Notes: generated from the sequence alone by a model not told the origin. 64,000 nt of DNA from Paragemmobacter kunshanensis (GCF_011059185.1 NZ_JAALFE010000008.1:62001-126000); one strand, 5' to 3'; counted from the first letter of the stretch, positions 18,045-27,040 are shown. Numbers and translations: made by a program.

Positions 18045-19570
18045 ATCAGCGCGCCCAGCCCCACACCCGCGGCAAAGACCACCACCCCCAGCGGGATCAG
18101 ATACCAGCGCGACCGCCGCCGTGGCGGGGCCAGCGGCTTTGGCGGGTCCGCCTGCGCGATCAGCGCCGCCTCCACCATGCGCGGCAGCTTCGGCCCGAAC
18201 CGGCCCAGCACCCGCGCCGTCTGCAACAGATCCCGGATCAGCGCGGCAGGCCCCACATTCTTGGCGATATAGCTTTCCACCACCGGCCTTGCGACCTGCC
18301 AGATGTTGATATGCGCATCCAGCGACCGCGCCACCCCTTCCACCACCACCATCGTCCGCTGCAACAGGATCAGTTCCGTCCGCGTCTGCATCCCGAAGCG
18401 TTCCGTCACCTCGAACAGATAGGCGAGCAAGCGCGCCATCGAAATCCGGCTCGCATCCATGCCAAAGATCGGCTCGCCCACCGCCCGCAGCGCGCGGGCG
18501 AATTCGTCGATGTCGCGATCCGCAGGCACATAGCCCGCCTCGAAATGCACCTCCGCCACGCGGCGGTAATCCTTGCGGATGAAGCCCATCAGGATTTCCG
18601 CATAGACCCGGCGCGTATATTCGTCGATCCGCCCCATGATCCCGAAATCATAGGCGATGATCGCCCCATCCGCCCCCACCTTCAGGTTCCCCTGATGCAT
18701 GTCGGCGTGAAAGAACCCGTCCCGCAACGCATGGTTCAGGAACAAGGACAGCACCCGCGCCGCCAGAACCTTCCGGTCATGCCCCGCCGCATCGATCGCG
18801 GCATTGTCGTTCATGCCGATGCCTTCCGCCCAGCCCAGCGTCATCACCGTCTTGCCCGACAGGAACCAGACGGGCTTCGGCACGCGAAAACCTTCGTCCT
18901 TCTCCGTATTCGCCGCGAATTCAGCCGCAGCCGACGATTCCAGCCGCAGGTCCAATTCGCCCATGACCACGCCCTCGAAATGGGCGATCACATCCATGGG
19001 CCGCAGCCGCCGCGTCTGGGGGGCCACGATCTCGATCGTGCGCGCGATCAGATAGAAGGCGTCGATATCCTTGCGGAACGCCCGCTCGATCCCGGGCCGC
19101 AGAACCTTGACGGCGACCTCCTCCCCCGTATCCGCCAGCCGCGCCCGATGCACCTGCGCGATGGATGCCGCGGCGACAGGCTCGGAAAATTCGGAAAACA
19201 CCTGATCGACCGGCACTTCAAGCTCGGCCTCGATCATCTTCATCGCCACGTTGCGGGGGAAAGGCGGCAACTGGTCCTGCAGGTATTTCAACTGCTGCGA
19301 CAGTTCCTCGCCCACGATATCGGGCCGCGTGGAAAGGATCTGCCCGAACTTGATATAGGCGGGCCCCAGCGCCGTCAGCGCCCGCGTCGCAGGCGGCAGC
19401 GCCGGATCCCCCTTCAACCCCAGCCATTTGAACGGCCAACCCAGCAGCCGCGCCGCAACGCGGATGGAGGCAGGCGCCCGAAACGCCTCCAGCACCACGG
19501 CCATCGCCCCCGTGCGCTCCAGCGTCGCGCCCGTCCGGATCAGGCGCCAGATATTGTGCGGTCCGCGCAT
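18041..19570 (-). CDS. ubiB: Ubiquinone biosynthesis ATPase/kinase-like protein UbiB
   Basis: 509 residues, an atypical ABC1/ADCK kinase-like protein required for ubiquinone synthesis. Family motifs are present: KFGQILSTRPD (KxGQ), the alanine-rich loop SEPVAAASIAQVHRA in place of the usual glycine-rich loop, VAVKVLRPG, HADMHQGNL and YDFGIMG (DFG). The C-terminus holds a predicted membrane segment (WYLIPLGVVVFAAGVGLGAL), fitting membrane association. ATG 19570 lies 1 bp after the ubiE stop, so ubiE-ubiB is one operon. The longer frame upstream sits inside ubiE. Confidence 0.95.
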   Translation of the reverse strand: MRGPHNIWRLIRTGATLERTGAMAVVLEAFRAPASIRVAARLLGWPFKWLGLKGDPALPPATRALTALGPAYIKFGQILSTRPDIVGEELSQQLKYLQDQLPPFPRNVAMKMIEAELEVPVDQVFSEFSEPVAAASIAQVHRARLADTGEEVAVKVLRPGIERAFRKDIDAFYLIARTIEIVAPQTRRLRPMDVIAHFEGVVMGELDLRLESSAAAEFAANTEKDEGFRVPKPVWFLSGKTVMTLGWAEGIGMNDNAAIDAAGHDRKVLAARVLSLFLNHALRDGFFHADMHQGNLKVGADGAIIAYDFGIMGRIDEYTRRVYAEILMGFIRKDYRRVAEVHFEAGYVPADRDIDEFARALRAVGEPIFGMDASRISMARLLAYLFEVTERFGMQTRTELILLQRTMVVVEGVARSLDAHINIWQVARPVVESYIAKNVGPAALIRDLLQTARVLGRFGPKLPRMVEAALIAQADPPKPLAPPRRRSRWYLIPLGVVVFAAGVGLGALI

Positions 19571-19571
19571 T

Positions 19572-20324
19572 CTACAGCTTCCAGCCCGAATGCAGCGCGG
19601 CGATCCCAAGGCTCAGGTTGCGATACTTCACCTGCCCGAACCCCGCCTTGCGGATCATGCCCGCAAAGGTTTCCTGATCGGGGAACTTGCGGATGGATTC
19701 GACCAGATACTGATAGCTGTCGCGATCCTTCGCCACGATCTGCCCCATCACGGGGATCACGTTGAAGGAATAGGCGTCATAGACCTTCTGCATCAGGTCA
19801 TTCGGGATCTGGCTGAATTCCAGCACCATCAGCCGCCCGCCGGGGCGCAGCACGCGATAGGCCTCGTTCAGCGCGTCCTGCACCCGCGTCACGTTCCGGA
19901 TGCCGAAGCTGATCGTATAGACGTCGAAGGAATTCGCCGGAAAGGGCAGGGCCATCGCATCGCCCACCACCCAGTCCAGCCGCTCCGCCTGCCGCTCTGC
20001 CTCGGCCCGCTGGCGGCCCGCCACCAGCATGGATTCGGTCATGTCCAGCACCACGGCCGATGCCCCCGGCGCGCGCTTCAGGAAGCGGAAGGCGATATCC
20101 CCCGTCCCCCCCGCCACATCCAGCAGCCGCTGGCCCGGCCGCGGCGCCAGCCAGTCCATCATCGCGTCCTTCCACAGACGGTGAACCCCGCCCGACATCA
20201 GGTCGTTCATGATGTCATAGCGGCTCGCCACGCGGGTAAAGACGCCATGCACCATGCCCGCCTTCTCGGCCTCCGGCACGGTCTGAAAGCCGAAATGGGT
20301 GGTGCCTTGCTCTTCGTCGGTCAT
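19572..20324 (-). CDS. ubiE: Ubiquinone/menaquinone C-methyltransferase
   Basis: 250 residues, a SAM-dependent methyltransferase acting on the benzoquinol ring in ubiquinone synthesis. UbiE signatures: [38 protein letters not shown] motif [54 protein letters not shown]. The start at 20324 follows the family N-terminus ([16 protein letters not shown]). Divergent from mutM with about 90 bp between them. Confidence 0.96.
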   Translation of the reverse strand: MTDEEQGTTHFGFQTVPEAEKAGMVHGVFTRVASRYDIMNDLMSGGVHRLWKDAMMDWLAPRPGQRLLDVAGGTGDIAFRFLKRAPGASAVVLDMTESMLVAGRQRAEAERQAERLDWVVGDAMALPFPANSFDVYTISFGIRNVTRVQDALNEAYRVLRPGGRLMVLEFSQIPNDLMQKVYDAYSFNVIPVMGQIVAKDRDSYQYLVESIRKFPDQETFAGMIRKAGFGQVKYRNLSLGIAALHSGWKL

Positions 20325-20413
20325 CGGGTCTTGCCGTTCCTTTGCTTGCCCTTCCTTATAGGCCGGTAATGCGGCGCTGCAATGCGCCCACATGTCCGAC
20401 AGGCCCGAACACC

Positions 20414-21331
20414 ATGCCCGAACTGCCCGAGGTTGAAACCGTCCGCCGTGGCCTCCTTCCCGCGATGGAGGGCCGCCGCATCATTCGCGCACAGGTCAAC
20501 CGCCCCGATCTGCGCTGGCCTTTCCCGCCCCGCATGGCAGACCGCCTGACAGGCGCGCGCGTCCTGACGCTGCGCCGCCGCTCCAAATACATCCTCGCCG
20601 ATCTTTCCACGGATGAAACGCTCCTCATCCATCTCGGCATGTCAGGAAGGATGCTCATCTCCCCTCCCCCGCCCGCGGGGGAGGGGCAGGGGGAGGGGGT
20701 GGCCCGCTTGGAGGGGGTGGCCCCCGAACGCGAAACGTTGGGCGAATGGCACCACCACCACCCCGCCCCGGAAAAGCACGATCACGTCATCCTCGACATG
20801 GAGGATGGCACCCGCATCACCTTCAACGATGCCCGCCGCTTCGGCGCGATGGACCTGATGCCCACCGCCACCGCCGATGCCCACCCCCTTCTCGCCGTCC
20901 TCGGCCCCGAACCGCTGGGCAACGCCTTCGACGACGCCTATCTCACGGCCCGCCTCAAGGGCCGCAACACCCCCATCAAATCCGCCCTGCTCGACCAGCA
21001 TCTCGTCGCGGGCCTGGGCAATATCTATGTCTGCGAAACGCTCTACCGCGCCCGCATCCACCCCGCGCGCAAGGCCGCCCGCATCTCCGCCGCCCGCGCC
21101 GCCGCCCTCGTCCCCCTCATCCGCGATGTCCTGGCCGAGGCGATCACCGCAGGCGGCTCTTCCCTGCGCGATTACCGCCAGGCCGATGGCGAACTTGGCT
21201 ACTTCCAGCACAGCTTCCAGGTCTACGGTCGCGAAGGCCAGCCCTGCCTTACCCCCGGCTGCACCGCCACCATCCGCCGCATCGTGCAATCCGGCCGGTC
21301 CTCCTTCTTCTGCCCCGCCTGCCAGAAGTGA
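20414..21331 (+). CDS. mutM: Formamidopyrimidine-DNA glycosylase with an in-frame insertion
   Basis: 305 residues, removes 8-oxoguanine and formamidopyrimidines from DNA. The catalytic N-terminus [14 protein letters not shown] (Pro2, Glu3 after Met removal: P1/E2), [25 protein letters not shown], the H2TH region ([20 protein letters not shown]) and the C-terminal zinc finger (CLTPGC...FFCPACQ) are all intact. Between GMSGRMLIS and the PEKHDHV motif stand about 33 residues where relatives have about 10-13. The extra stretch (about residues 84-106) is encoded by a GC-rich palindromic element. The start is dictated by the invariant MPELPE. Confidence 0.95.
   Translation: MPELPEVETVRRGLLPAMEGRRIIRAQVNRPDLRWPFPPRMADRLTGARVLTLRRRSKYILADLSTDETLLIHLGMSGRMLISPPPPAGEGQGEGVARLEGVAPERETLGEWHHHHPAPEKHDHVILDMEDGTRITFNDARRFGAMDLMPTATADAHPLLAVLGPEPLGNAFDDAYLTARLKGRNTPIKSALLDQHLVAGLGNIYVCETLYRARIHPARKAARISAARAAALVPLIRDVLAEAITAGGSSLRDYRQADGELGYFQHSFQVYGREGQPCLTPGCTATIRRIVQSGRSSFFCPACQK
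20657..20730 (+). repeat. GC-rich palindromic element inserted in frame in mutM
   Basis: The core is a perfect inverted repeat, CCCCTCCCCCGC (20661-20672) and GCGGGGGAGGGG (20675-20686), with 2 bp between. Further G-runs (CAGGGGGAGGGGG, GGAGGGGGTGGCCCC) follow. Composition is unlike the surrounding codons, and the encoded residues are absent from the family at this position. It resembles dispersed palindromic elements that some alphaproteobacteria carry inside genes. No second copy was noticed in this window. Confidence 0.7.
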
Positions 21332-21414
21332 CGCGTCGTTAATCCCCGTCACCGCCCTTGATAACGCCCGCGTTACTGCTAGGAGTCACCCGGACAGAAG
21401 AACGGAGCCGCGCC

Positions 21415-22191
21415 ATGGCCTATGAGACGCTCATCGTCGAGATCGAGGATTACACCGCCCTCATCCGCCTCAACCGGCCCGAGGCGCTCAATGCGCTCAA
21501 CGCCAAACTCATGCAGGAACTCGCCGCCGCCATCGGTGCGGCCGATCGCAACGACAAGGTGCGCTGCATCGTGTTGACCGGCTCCGAAAAGGCCTTCGCC
21601 GCCGGGGCCGATGTCAAGGAAATGGCCGAGAAATCCTTCACCGACGTCTTCTTCGACGATCTCTTCGCGCCCGAGGCTGACGCCATCGCCCGCACGCGCA
21701 AGCCGCTCATCGCCGCCGTTTCCGGCTATTGCCTTGGCGGCGGATGCGAACTTGCCATGATGTGCGATTTCATCATCGCCGCCGATTCCGCGAAATTCGG
21801 CCAGCCCGAAATCAACCTCGGCATCGTCGCAGGCATGGGCGGCACCCAGCGCCTGACCCGCGCCGTCGGCAAGGCCAAGGCGATGGACATGAACCTCACC
21901 GGCCGCTTCATGGACGCGGCCGAGGCGGAACGCTGCGGCCTTGTCAGCCGCGTTGTCCCCGCCAAGGATCTGATGGCCGAGGCGATGAAATCCGCAGGCA
22001 AGATCGCCCAGAAATCCGCCCTCACCGCGATGGTGGTCAAGGAATGCGTCAACCGCGCCTTTGAAACCACCCTGCGCGAAGGCATCCTCTTCGAACGCCG
22101 CATGTTCAACGCGGCCTTCGCCACCGAAGACCAGAAGGAAGGCATGTCCGCCTTCCTGGAAAAGCGCGAAGCGCAGTTCCGCGACCGCTGA
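21415..22191 (+). CDS. Enoyl-CoA hydratase (crotonase family)
   Basis: 258 residues, hydrates trans-2-enoyl-CoA in beta-oxidation or related pathways. Motifs: [20 protein letters not shown], oxyanion-hole [30 protein letters not shown] with the first catalytic-type position, and [20 protein letters not shown] carrying the second catalytic glutamate. This pattern is close to mitochondrial-type short-chain enoyl-CoA hydratase. ATG 21415 follows ACGGAG; the upstream frame is spacer. It is a conserved neighbour of rpsT-dnaA in this group, without an obvious functional link. Confidence 0.92.
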   Translation: MAYETLIVEIEDYTALIRLNRPEALNALNAKLMQELAAAIGAADRNDKVRCIVLTGSEKAFAAGADVKEMAEKSFTDVFFDDLFAPEADAIARTRKPLIAAVSGYCLGGGCELAMMCDFIIAADSAKFGQPEINLGIVAGMGGTQRLTRAVGKAKAMDMNLTGRFMDAAEAERCGLVSRVVPAKDLMAEAMKSAGKIAQKSALTAMVVKECVNRAFETTLREGILFERRMFNAAFATEDQKEGMSAFLEKREAQFRDR

Positions 22192-22239
22192 GCCTGCCAT
22201 TTCAGGCTTTCCTTTCCGCCCCGCTTGCACTATAGCCCC

Positions 22240-22259
22240 GGCCCACATGCGCGTGGGCC
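22240..22259 (+). promoter_or_regulatory. Hairpin in the rpsT upstream region
   Basis: GGCCCAC (22240-22246) and GTGGGCC (22253-22259) form a 7-bp stem with a 6-nt loop in the 162-bp gap before rpsT. TTGCACTATAG at 22225-22235 just upstream may be part of a promoter. It could be an S20 leader element; the evidence is only structural. Confidence 0.35.
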
Positions 22260-22353
22260 CGCTTAGGCAAGATATGATTCCGTCCTTTGGGGCGGGGCTT
22301 TGGGTCTTTGTGCAACCGATCTGAAACAAAGACCTACAGGATAGAAATCTCCC

Positions 22354-22629
22354 ATGGCAAATACGGCCCAGTCCAAAAAGCGCGCCCGTCAGTCCGAAGC
22401 CCGCTACGCGGTGAACAAGGCACGCCGCTCGCGCATCCGCACCTTCATCCGCAAGGTCGAAGAGGCGATCGCTTCCGGCAATGCCGAAGCCGCCCTCGCC
22501 GCCCTGCGCGCCGCCCAGCCCGAACTGGATCGTGGCGTCACCAAGGGCATCCTCCACGCCAATACCGTCTCGCGCAAGATGTCGCGCCTGGCCGCCCGGG
22601 CAAAGGCGCTGGCCGCTCCGGCCGCCTGA
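22354..22629 (+). CDS. rpsT: 30S ribosomal protein S20
   Basis: 91 residues, very basic, helical. The N-terminus [20 protein letters not shown] and the C-terminal [20 protein letters not shown] are typical of S20, which binds 16S rRNA in the small subunit. It has its own long leader and an intrinsic terminator after it. It is the gene immediately upstream of dnaA, as in many alphaproteobacteria. Confidence 0.98.
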   Translation: MANTAQSKKRARQSEARYAVNKARRSRIRTFIRKVEEAIASGNAEAALAALRAAQPELDRGVTKGILHANTVSRKMSRLAARAKALAAPAA

Positions 22630-22650
22630 TCCAGGCCTCTCGCATTCTGC

Positions 22651-22684
22651 CAACAGGGCGCGTCCGCAGGGACGCGCCCTGTTG
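22651..22684 (+). terminator. Intrinsic terminator-like hairpin after rpsT
   Basis: Perfect 15-bp stem: CAACAGGGCGCGTCC (22651-22665) and GGACGCGCCCTGTTG (22670-22684), 4-nt loop, 21 bp after the stop. The tail is CATTCC, so the T-run is poor, but the stem is very stable. Confidence 0.75.
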
Positions 22685-23233
22685 CATTCCGGCCGATCTG
22701 AACCGTCCCGTTCCGCGTTTTCGCGGGCCTGCGTTGCCCATTTGCAAGGGGCTCCGGATTCGGTTTCGCCATCTTCCTGTCAAGCGTGAAGTTCGGTTGC
22801 ACGCCCTCCGGCCGCCTTGCTAGCGTCACCCTGCGATTCACTCTCGTCCTGGGGGACATGACGGAATCGCAGATGGAATTCGACAGGCCTGCACTGCTGC
22901 CAAGCGTATCCTTACGCCGTCTTATTCTGTTTGCGGTTCAATTGGTTATGGTGTCTGCACCCTGCGTGCGGAAATCATGTCGGGCGGTTGCGGTCAGATG
23001 CGAATCTGGCCGTGTCATTGCGTGACAAACCGGCCTCTCGGGTCGGAAACGGGCTTGGTGGTGCCCCGGCGTAGGGGGCGTGTGGTATGCCTGTTTCGAT
23101 CCGATGATGGCCGCGTGGCCAAGTCTGTCCTGCGGGGCCTGGGCGATAGCCCCGGTGCAAGCCGGTGCAACAACAACAGGCGTGCCGGATCTGCCACAGG
23201 TTCAGAAGCACGTCGCCGTACGGGTCAGGAAGA
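22685..23233. other. Long non-coding stretch upstream of dnaA
   Basis: About 550 bp with no convincing gene. An AT-richer patch lies at 22915-22955 (TTATTCTGTTTGCGGTTCAA). A 9-bp direct repeat CCGGTGCAA occurs twice (23152-23160, 23162-23170) beside a GGGGC...GCCCC hairpin (about 23134-23153). I looked for DnaA boxes (TTATCCACA and near forms) on both strands and saw none, so a replication origin here is not supported. It probably holds the dnaA promoter and a long leader. Confidence 0.55.
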
Positions 23234-24607
23234 ATGACGAACGAGACTTGGGGTTTGGTCCGCGAGGAACTGATCAAGAGGGTTGGACGGAACAACTATG
23301 TCACCTGGATCGAACCGCTGAAATTCTCTGACCTCCGGCAGGGGGTCGCGCGTTTCGAGGTTCCCACCTCCTTCTTCGGTGACTGGGTCTCGCGCAATTT
23401 CGGCGATCACATCCGCGCCCAGCTCAACCATGCGGGGGCGCAGGTGGATCGTGTGGAATTCGCCGTCTCCGCCACCCGCCCCGCCGCCGCGCCGCAACCG
23501 GCGGCTCCGGCCCCCGCCGCCACCCGCGCCCGTCCGGCGGCCCGCCCTGCCGCCGATGCCGATGACATGCCCGGCGCCCCGCTCGATTCGCGCTTCACCT
23601 TCGACAGCTTCGTCGTGGGCAAGCCCAACGAACTCGCCCATGCCGCCGCCCGCCGCGTCGCCGAAGGTGGCCCCGTCACCTTCAACCCGCTCTTCCTCTA
23701 TGGCGGTGTCGGCCTCGGCAAGACGCACCTCATGCATGCCATCGCGCATGAACTGCAGACCCGCCAGCCGCATCTGCGCGTCCTCTACCTGTCGGCCGAA
23801 CAATTCATGTATCGCTTCGTGCAGGCCCTGCGCGAACGCCAGATCATGGATTTCAAGGAACTCTTCCGTTCCGTCGATGTCCTCATGGTCGATGACGTGC
23901 AGTTCATCGCGGGCAAGGATTCCACGCAAGAGGAATTCTTCCACACCTTCAACGCGCTGGTCGATCAGAACAAGCAGATCGTCATTTCCGCCGACCGCGC
24001 CCCGGGCGAGATCAAGGATCTGGAAGATCGCATCAAGTCCCGCCTGCAATGCGGCCTTGTCGTCGACCTTCACCCCACCGATTACGAACTGCGCCTCGGC
24101 ATCCTGCAGCAAAAGGTGGAACTCTACCGCAGCCAGTATCGCGGCCTTGTCATCGCCGATGGCGTGCTGGAATTCCTCGCCCACCGCATCACCACCAATG
24201 TCCGCGTGCTGGAAGGCGCGCTGACGCGCCTCTTCGCCTTCGCCTCCCTCGTGGGCCGCGAAATCACGCTGGAACTGGCGCAGGATTGCCTGGCCGACAT
24301 CCTCCGCGCCTCGGACCGCAAGCTCACGATCGAAGAGATTCAGCGCAAGGTGGCAGACCATTACAACATCCGCCTGTCGGACATGATCGGTCCCAAGCGC
24401 GTCCGCACCATCGCGCGCCCGCGTCAGATCGCCATGTATCTGGCCAAGCAGCTGACCCCGCGCAGCCTGCCGGAAATCGGCCGCCGCTTCGGCGGGCGCG
24501 ATCACACCACCATCATGCATGGCGTCCGCAAGATCGAAGAGCTTATGGCCACCGACAGCCAGCTTGCCGACGATCTGCAACTCCTGCGCCGTCAGCTTCA
24601 GGGCTGA
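23234..24607 (+). CDS. dnaA: Chromosomal replication initiator protein DnaA
   Basis: 457 residues. Domain I (TWGLVREELIKRVGRNNYVT), a short Pro/Ala-rich linker (about residues 80-115), an AAA+ domain with Walker A GGVGLGKT (157-164) and Walker B LMVDDVQFIAGKDSTQEEFF, and the C-terminal DnaA-box-binding helix-turn-helix (ARPRQIAMYLAKQLT, EIGRRFGGRDHTTIMHGVRK). It opens the origin and starts replication. ATG 23234 follows GTCAGGAAG; the frame is open to 23165, but those residues do not belong to the family. A terminator follows 20 bp after the stop. Confidence 0.97.
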   Translation: MTNETWGLVREELIKRVGRNNYVTWIEPLKFSDLRQGVARFEVPTSFFGDWVSRNFGDHIRAQLNHAGAQVDRVEFAVSATRPAAAPQPAAPAPAATRARPAARPAADADDMPGAPLDSRFTFDSFVVGKPNELAHAAARRVAEGGPVTFNPLFLYGGVGLGKTHLMHAIAHELQTRQPHLRVLYLSAEQFMYRFVQALRERQIMDFKELFRSVDVLMVDDVQFIAGKDSTQEEFFHTFNALVDQNKQIVISADRAPGEIKDLEDRIKSRLQCGLVVDLHPTDYELRLGILQQKVELYRSQYRGLVIADGVLEFLAHRITTNVRVLEGALTRLFAFASLVGREITLELAQDCLADILRASDRKLTIEEIQRKVADHYNIRLSDMIGPKRVRTIARPRQIAMYLAKQLTPRSLPEIGRRFGGRDHTTIMHGVRKIEELMATDSQLADDLQLLRRQLQG

Positions 24608-24627
24608 TCGCCGCCCTGCCAAAGGAA

Positions 24628-24667
24628 AAGGCGCCCTTCATCCGCGATGAAGTGCGCCTTTGCTTTT
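24628..24667 (+). terminator. Intrinsic terminator after dnaA
   Basis: AAGGCGC-C-CTTCATC pairs with GATGAAG-T-GCGCCTT (24628-24642 with 24646-24660). This is a 15-bp stem with one mismatch and a 3-nt loop, followed by TGCTTTT. Flanking A- and T-runs make it possibly bidirectional, serving the converging VPLPA gene as well. Confidence 0.8.
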
Positions 24668-24685
24668 CCGCCTCCCGCGCGCCCG

Positions 24686-25222
24686 TCAGGCCGCCAGGGG
24701 CTCCCGCGCCCGCCGGCGCGCCACCCAACCTGCCAGGCCAAAGGCCGTCAGCAGCAGGGGCAGCGTCCCGCCGATGGGAACGACCGGGGTCGAATTCACC
24801 GTCAGCGAGGCGGGTTCGATGTTGCTCACGATGAAGGGCGTGCCCTCGGGCTTGATGACAAAGGTGAAACCGCCTTCATCCGTGCCCAGCGTCGCACCGA
24901 AATAGGTTTCCAGAACCCCCGTCACCGTCAGGACACCCGTCCCCGTTGCCGGGAACACCCAGTTGAAGAGGAAATTCCGCGGGCTCGGCAGGACAGAGCC
25001 GAAAAAGCTGAAGACCTGCACATTGCCGGGATCGAAGGAATCGCTCACCGTCAGGTTCATCGCATAAAGATCGTATCCCGCCAGAATGGCGGTGGGATCC
25101 GGGTTGTAGGTATAGGCATAGGACACACCGGCAGTCACATCCGTCGGCCCCGTCACCGTCGCTGCCTGTGCCTGGCCCAGAAAGGCCATGGCGACGGCAG
25201 CCGCAGCCAGAATCTTGCGCAT
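24686..25222 (-). CDS. Exported protein with VPLPA-CTERM-type sorting signal
   Basis: 178 residues. A signal peptide (MRKILAAAAVAMAFLGQAQA) leads to a beta-rich body (TGPTDVTAGVSYAYTYNPDP, LTVSDSFDPGNVQVFSFFGS). The C-terminal tripartite tail has VPIGGTLPLLLTAFGLAGWV followed by the basic cluster ARRRAR. This matches the PEP-CTERM/VPLPA-CTERM class, whose tail is thought to be handled by an exosortase-like enzyme. The target is the cell surface or matrix; function unknown. No exosortase gene lies in the window. Confidence 0.8.
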   Translation of the reverse strand: MRKILAAAAVAMAFLGQAQAATVTGPTDVTAGVSYAYTYNPDPTAILAGYDLYAMNLTVSDSFDPGNVQVFSFFGSVLPSPRNFLFNWVFPATGTGVLTVTGVLETYFGATLGTDEGGFTFVIKPEGTPFIVSNIEPASLTVNSTPVVPIGGTLPLLLTAFGLAGWVARRRAREPLAA

Positions 25223-25385
25223 TCAATGCCCCCATCAATGCAAAGCAGATTTCAGCATGGGGGGAATCGGGAAAAATGGCAATCTTCGTTTACGAACCAT
25301 CGCCACATTTTCGCCGCATTCGCCCCGATCCCCGCCGCGCAGGCTGTCAGACCCGCCCGCCCGGCAACCATGGGTTGCAGGCCCG

Positions 25386-26177
25386 TCACGCCCTGATCGT
25401 GAATCCCCGGGCGATATGGTTGCGCACGAACCAGATCAGCCCCACCCCGGGAATCAGCGACACCACCGTCATCGCCATGACCAGCCCGATATCCGTCTGG
25501 AAACTGAACAGCGCGTTGATCGCCATGGTGATCGGCTTGCCCCCCGTCACCGTCAGGATGCGGGCAAAGACCACCTCCACCCAGGAAAAGATGAAGCAGA
25601 AGAAGGCCGTCACCCCGATCCCCGGCGCAATCGCCGGGATCAGGTGGCGCAGCAGGAAGGATGGCAGCGAATGCCCGTCCAGAAAGGCCGTCTCGTCAAA
25701 CTCCCTCGGCACGGCAGAGATGAAGCTTTCCAGGATCCAGATCGCGATGGGCAGGTTGAACAGGCAATGCACCAGCGCAATCCCCACCGGCGTGTTCACC
25801 AGCCCTGCATTGGCGAACAGGATGAAAATGGGCAGCGACAGCACCACAGGCGGCGTCACCCGAAAGGCCAGCAGCAGGAACAGGAAATGCCGGTCCCCCA
25901 CAAAGCGATAGCGCGACAGGGCATAGGCCGCCGGCAACCCCGCCCCGATGCACAGCGCCACGTTCAGGGACACATAGATCATCGAATTCCCGATCGACGC
26001 CACCAGCGCCGGATCCGCCGCGATGTTGCGATAGTTGATCAGGCTCCACTGCCCCTCCACCATCCCCTCGCGCGGCAGGGTGGACATGAAGCTCAGCACG
26101 AAGGTCTGCGCCAGCGGCAGCAGGATGAACCCCGCCAGCAGCACGAACACCCCCCCACGCAGCAAAATTCCCCTCAT
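25386..26177 (-). CDS. ABC transporter permease, carbohydrate/glycerol type (second subunit)
   Basis: 263 residues, a MalG/UgpE-family inner-membrane permease with about six helices. The EAA loop, which docks the ATPase, is present (ISAVPREFDETAFLDGHSLP). It begins MRGILLRGGVFVLLAGFILL and overlaps the upstream permease gene by 4 bp (ATGA), so the pair is co-translated. Substrate cannot be told from sequence alone; by pairing with the GlpP-like partner it would be a GlpQ-like subunit. No binding protein or ATPase gene flanks it. Confidence 0.85.
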   Translation of the reverse strand: MRGILLRGGVFVLLAGFILLPLAQTFVLSFMSTLPREGMVEGQWSLINYRNIAADPALVASIGNSMIYVSLNVALCIGAGLPAAYALSRYRFVGDRHFLFLLLAFRVTPPVVLSLPIFILFANAGLVNTPVGIALVHCLFNLPIAIWILESFISAVPREFDETAFLDGHSLPSFLLRHLIPAIAPGIGVTAFFCFIFSWVEVVFARILTVTGGKPITMAINALFSFQTDIGLVMAMTVVSLIPGVGLIWFVRNHIARGFTIRA

Positions 26178-27040
26178 CCCCGCTCCTCCTGCCGCGACAG
26201 GCCGCTGATCCGCACAAAGGCCCAGACCACCGTGATCACGATCAGGAAATAGACCATCGACCGCGCCGCCGCCGATCCATAGCTGAAGCCCTTGATCTCT
26301 TCCCCCAGATCAATCGCCAGGAAATGCGTGGCCATGTCCGGCCCGCCCGCATTGATGGCAAAGGCCTCGGTATAGATCATGAAACTGTCGACGAACCGCA
26401 GCAGCAGCACGATGCCCAGCGGCCCCGCGATCCGGGGCAGCTCGATATGGCGGAACACCGCCACCCGCGATGCCCCGTCAATCGCCGCCGCGCGATAGAA
26501 ATCGCCCGAAATTCCCGAAAGCCCCGCATAGGCCAGGATCACCACCAGCCCCAGCCAGTGCCAGGTATCCATCACCACCAGCAGGATCCAGGTATGCAGC
26601 GCGGTGAACTTCCAGTCGAACCCGATCCCCGCCGCCGCCAGCGCCTGCCCCACCATCCCCGTCTCCGGGTTGATCAGCCCCAGCCACATCATCCCGATCA
26701 TGTTCCACGGCACCACCAGGGGCAGCGCCACCAGCATCAGGATCAGCACCGCCCCCCGCCCCATGCCCCGCAGCAGCAGCGCGATCCCCACCCCCAGCGG
26801 CACCTGCACCGCCAGGATCACCGCCGAAAACAGCAGGCTCCGCCCAAGGCTAGCATGAAACCGGGTTGAGGTGACGATCTCCTCATACCACTCCACGCCC
26901 ACCCAATGCACATCCTGCAGCGAAAAGATGTCATGCAGCGCATAGTTGAACACCGCCACCAGCGGCACCACGCCCACAAAGGCCATGACCGCCGCCGCAG
27001 GCATCATCATCCACCATGCCGCATTCCGATAGGGTCGCAT
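26174..27040 (-). CDS. ABC transporter permease resembling GlpP of glycerol importers (first subunit)
   Basis: 288 residues, a MalF/UgpA-family permease. Stretches such as LVALPLVVPWNMIGMMWLGL, VVMDTWHWLGLVVILAYAGL and LLRFVDSFMIYTEAFAINAG, and the EAA loop FYRAAAIDGASRVAVFRHIE, recall GlpP of the alphaproteobacterial glycerol ABC importer. The similarity is by memory of the family, not by search. ATG 27040 is chosen, with GGCAGG just upstream. The usual partners (two ATPases and a periplasmic binding protein) are missing on both sides. Confidence 0.82.
   Translation of the reverse strand: MRPYRNAAWWMMMPAAAVMAFVGVVPLVAVFNYALHDIFSLQDVHWVGVEWYEEIVTSTRFHASLGRSLLFSAVILAVQVPLGVGIALLLRGMGRGAVLILMLVALPLVVPWNMIGMMWLGLINPETGMVGQALAAAGIGFDWKFTALHTWILLVVMDTWHWLGLVVILAYAGLSGISGDFYRAAAIDGASRVAVFRHIELPRIAGPLGIVLLLRFVDSFMIYTEAFAINAGGPDMATHFLAIDLGEEIKGFSYGSAAARSMVYFLIVITVVWAFVRISGLSRQEERG

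Noticed and set aside
17972-19765. 597-codon plus-strand open frame opposite ubiB/ubiE
   Set aside because: Arg/His/Pro-rich antisense shadow with no domain; ubiB and ubiE are unmistakable.
20600-20760. Frameshift or pseudogene status for mutM
   Set aside because: The frame is continuous through the insertion and all catalytic and zinc-finger residues are kept, so it is treated as an intact gene with an insertion.
23100-23220. Cobalamin-riboswitch-like string GGTGCAAGCCGGTGCAAC upstream of dnaA
   Set aside because: Only a short resemblance to the B12 core. The conserved GGGAA, CCACTG and AGCCAGGAGACC elements are absent, and dnaA is not a B12 target.
22685-23233. oriC adjacent to dnaA
   Set aside because: No DnaA boxes on either strand and no strongly AT-rich unwinding region.
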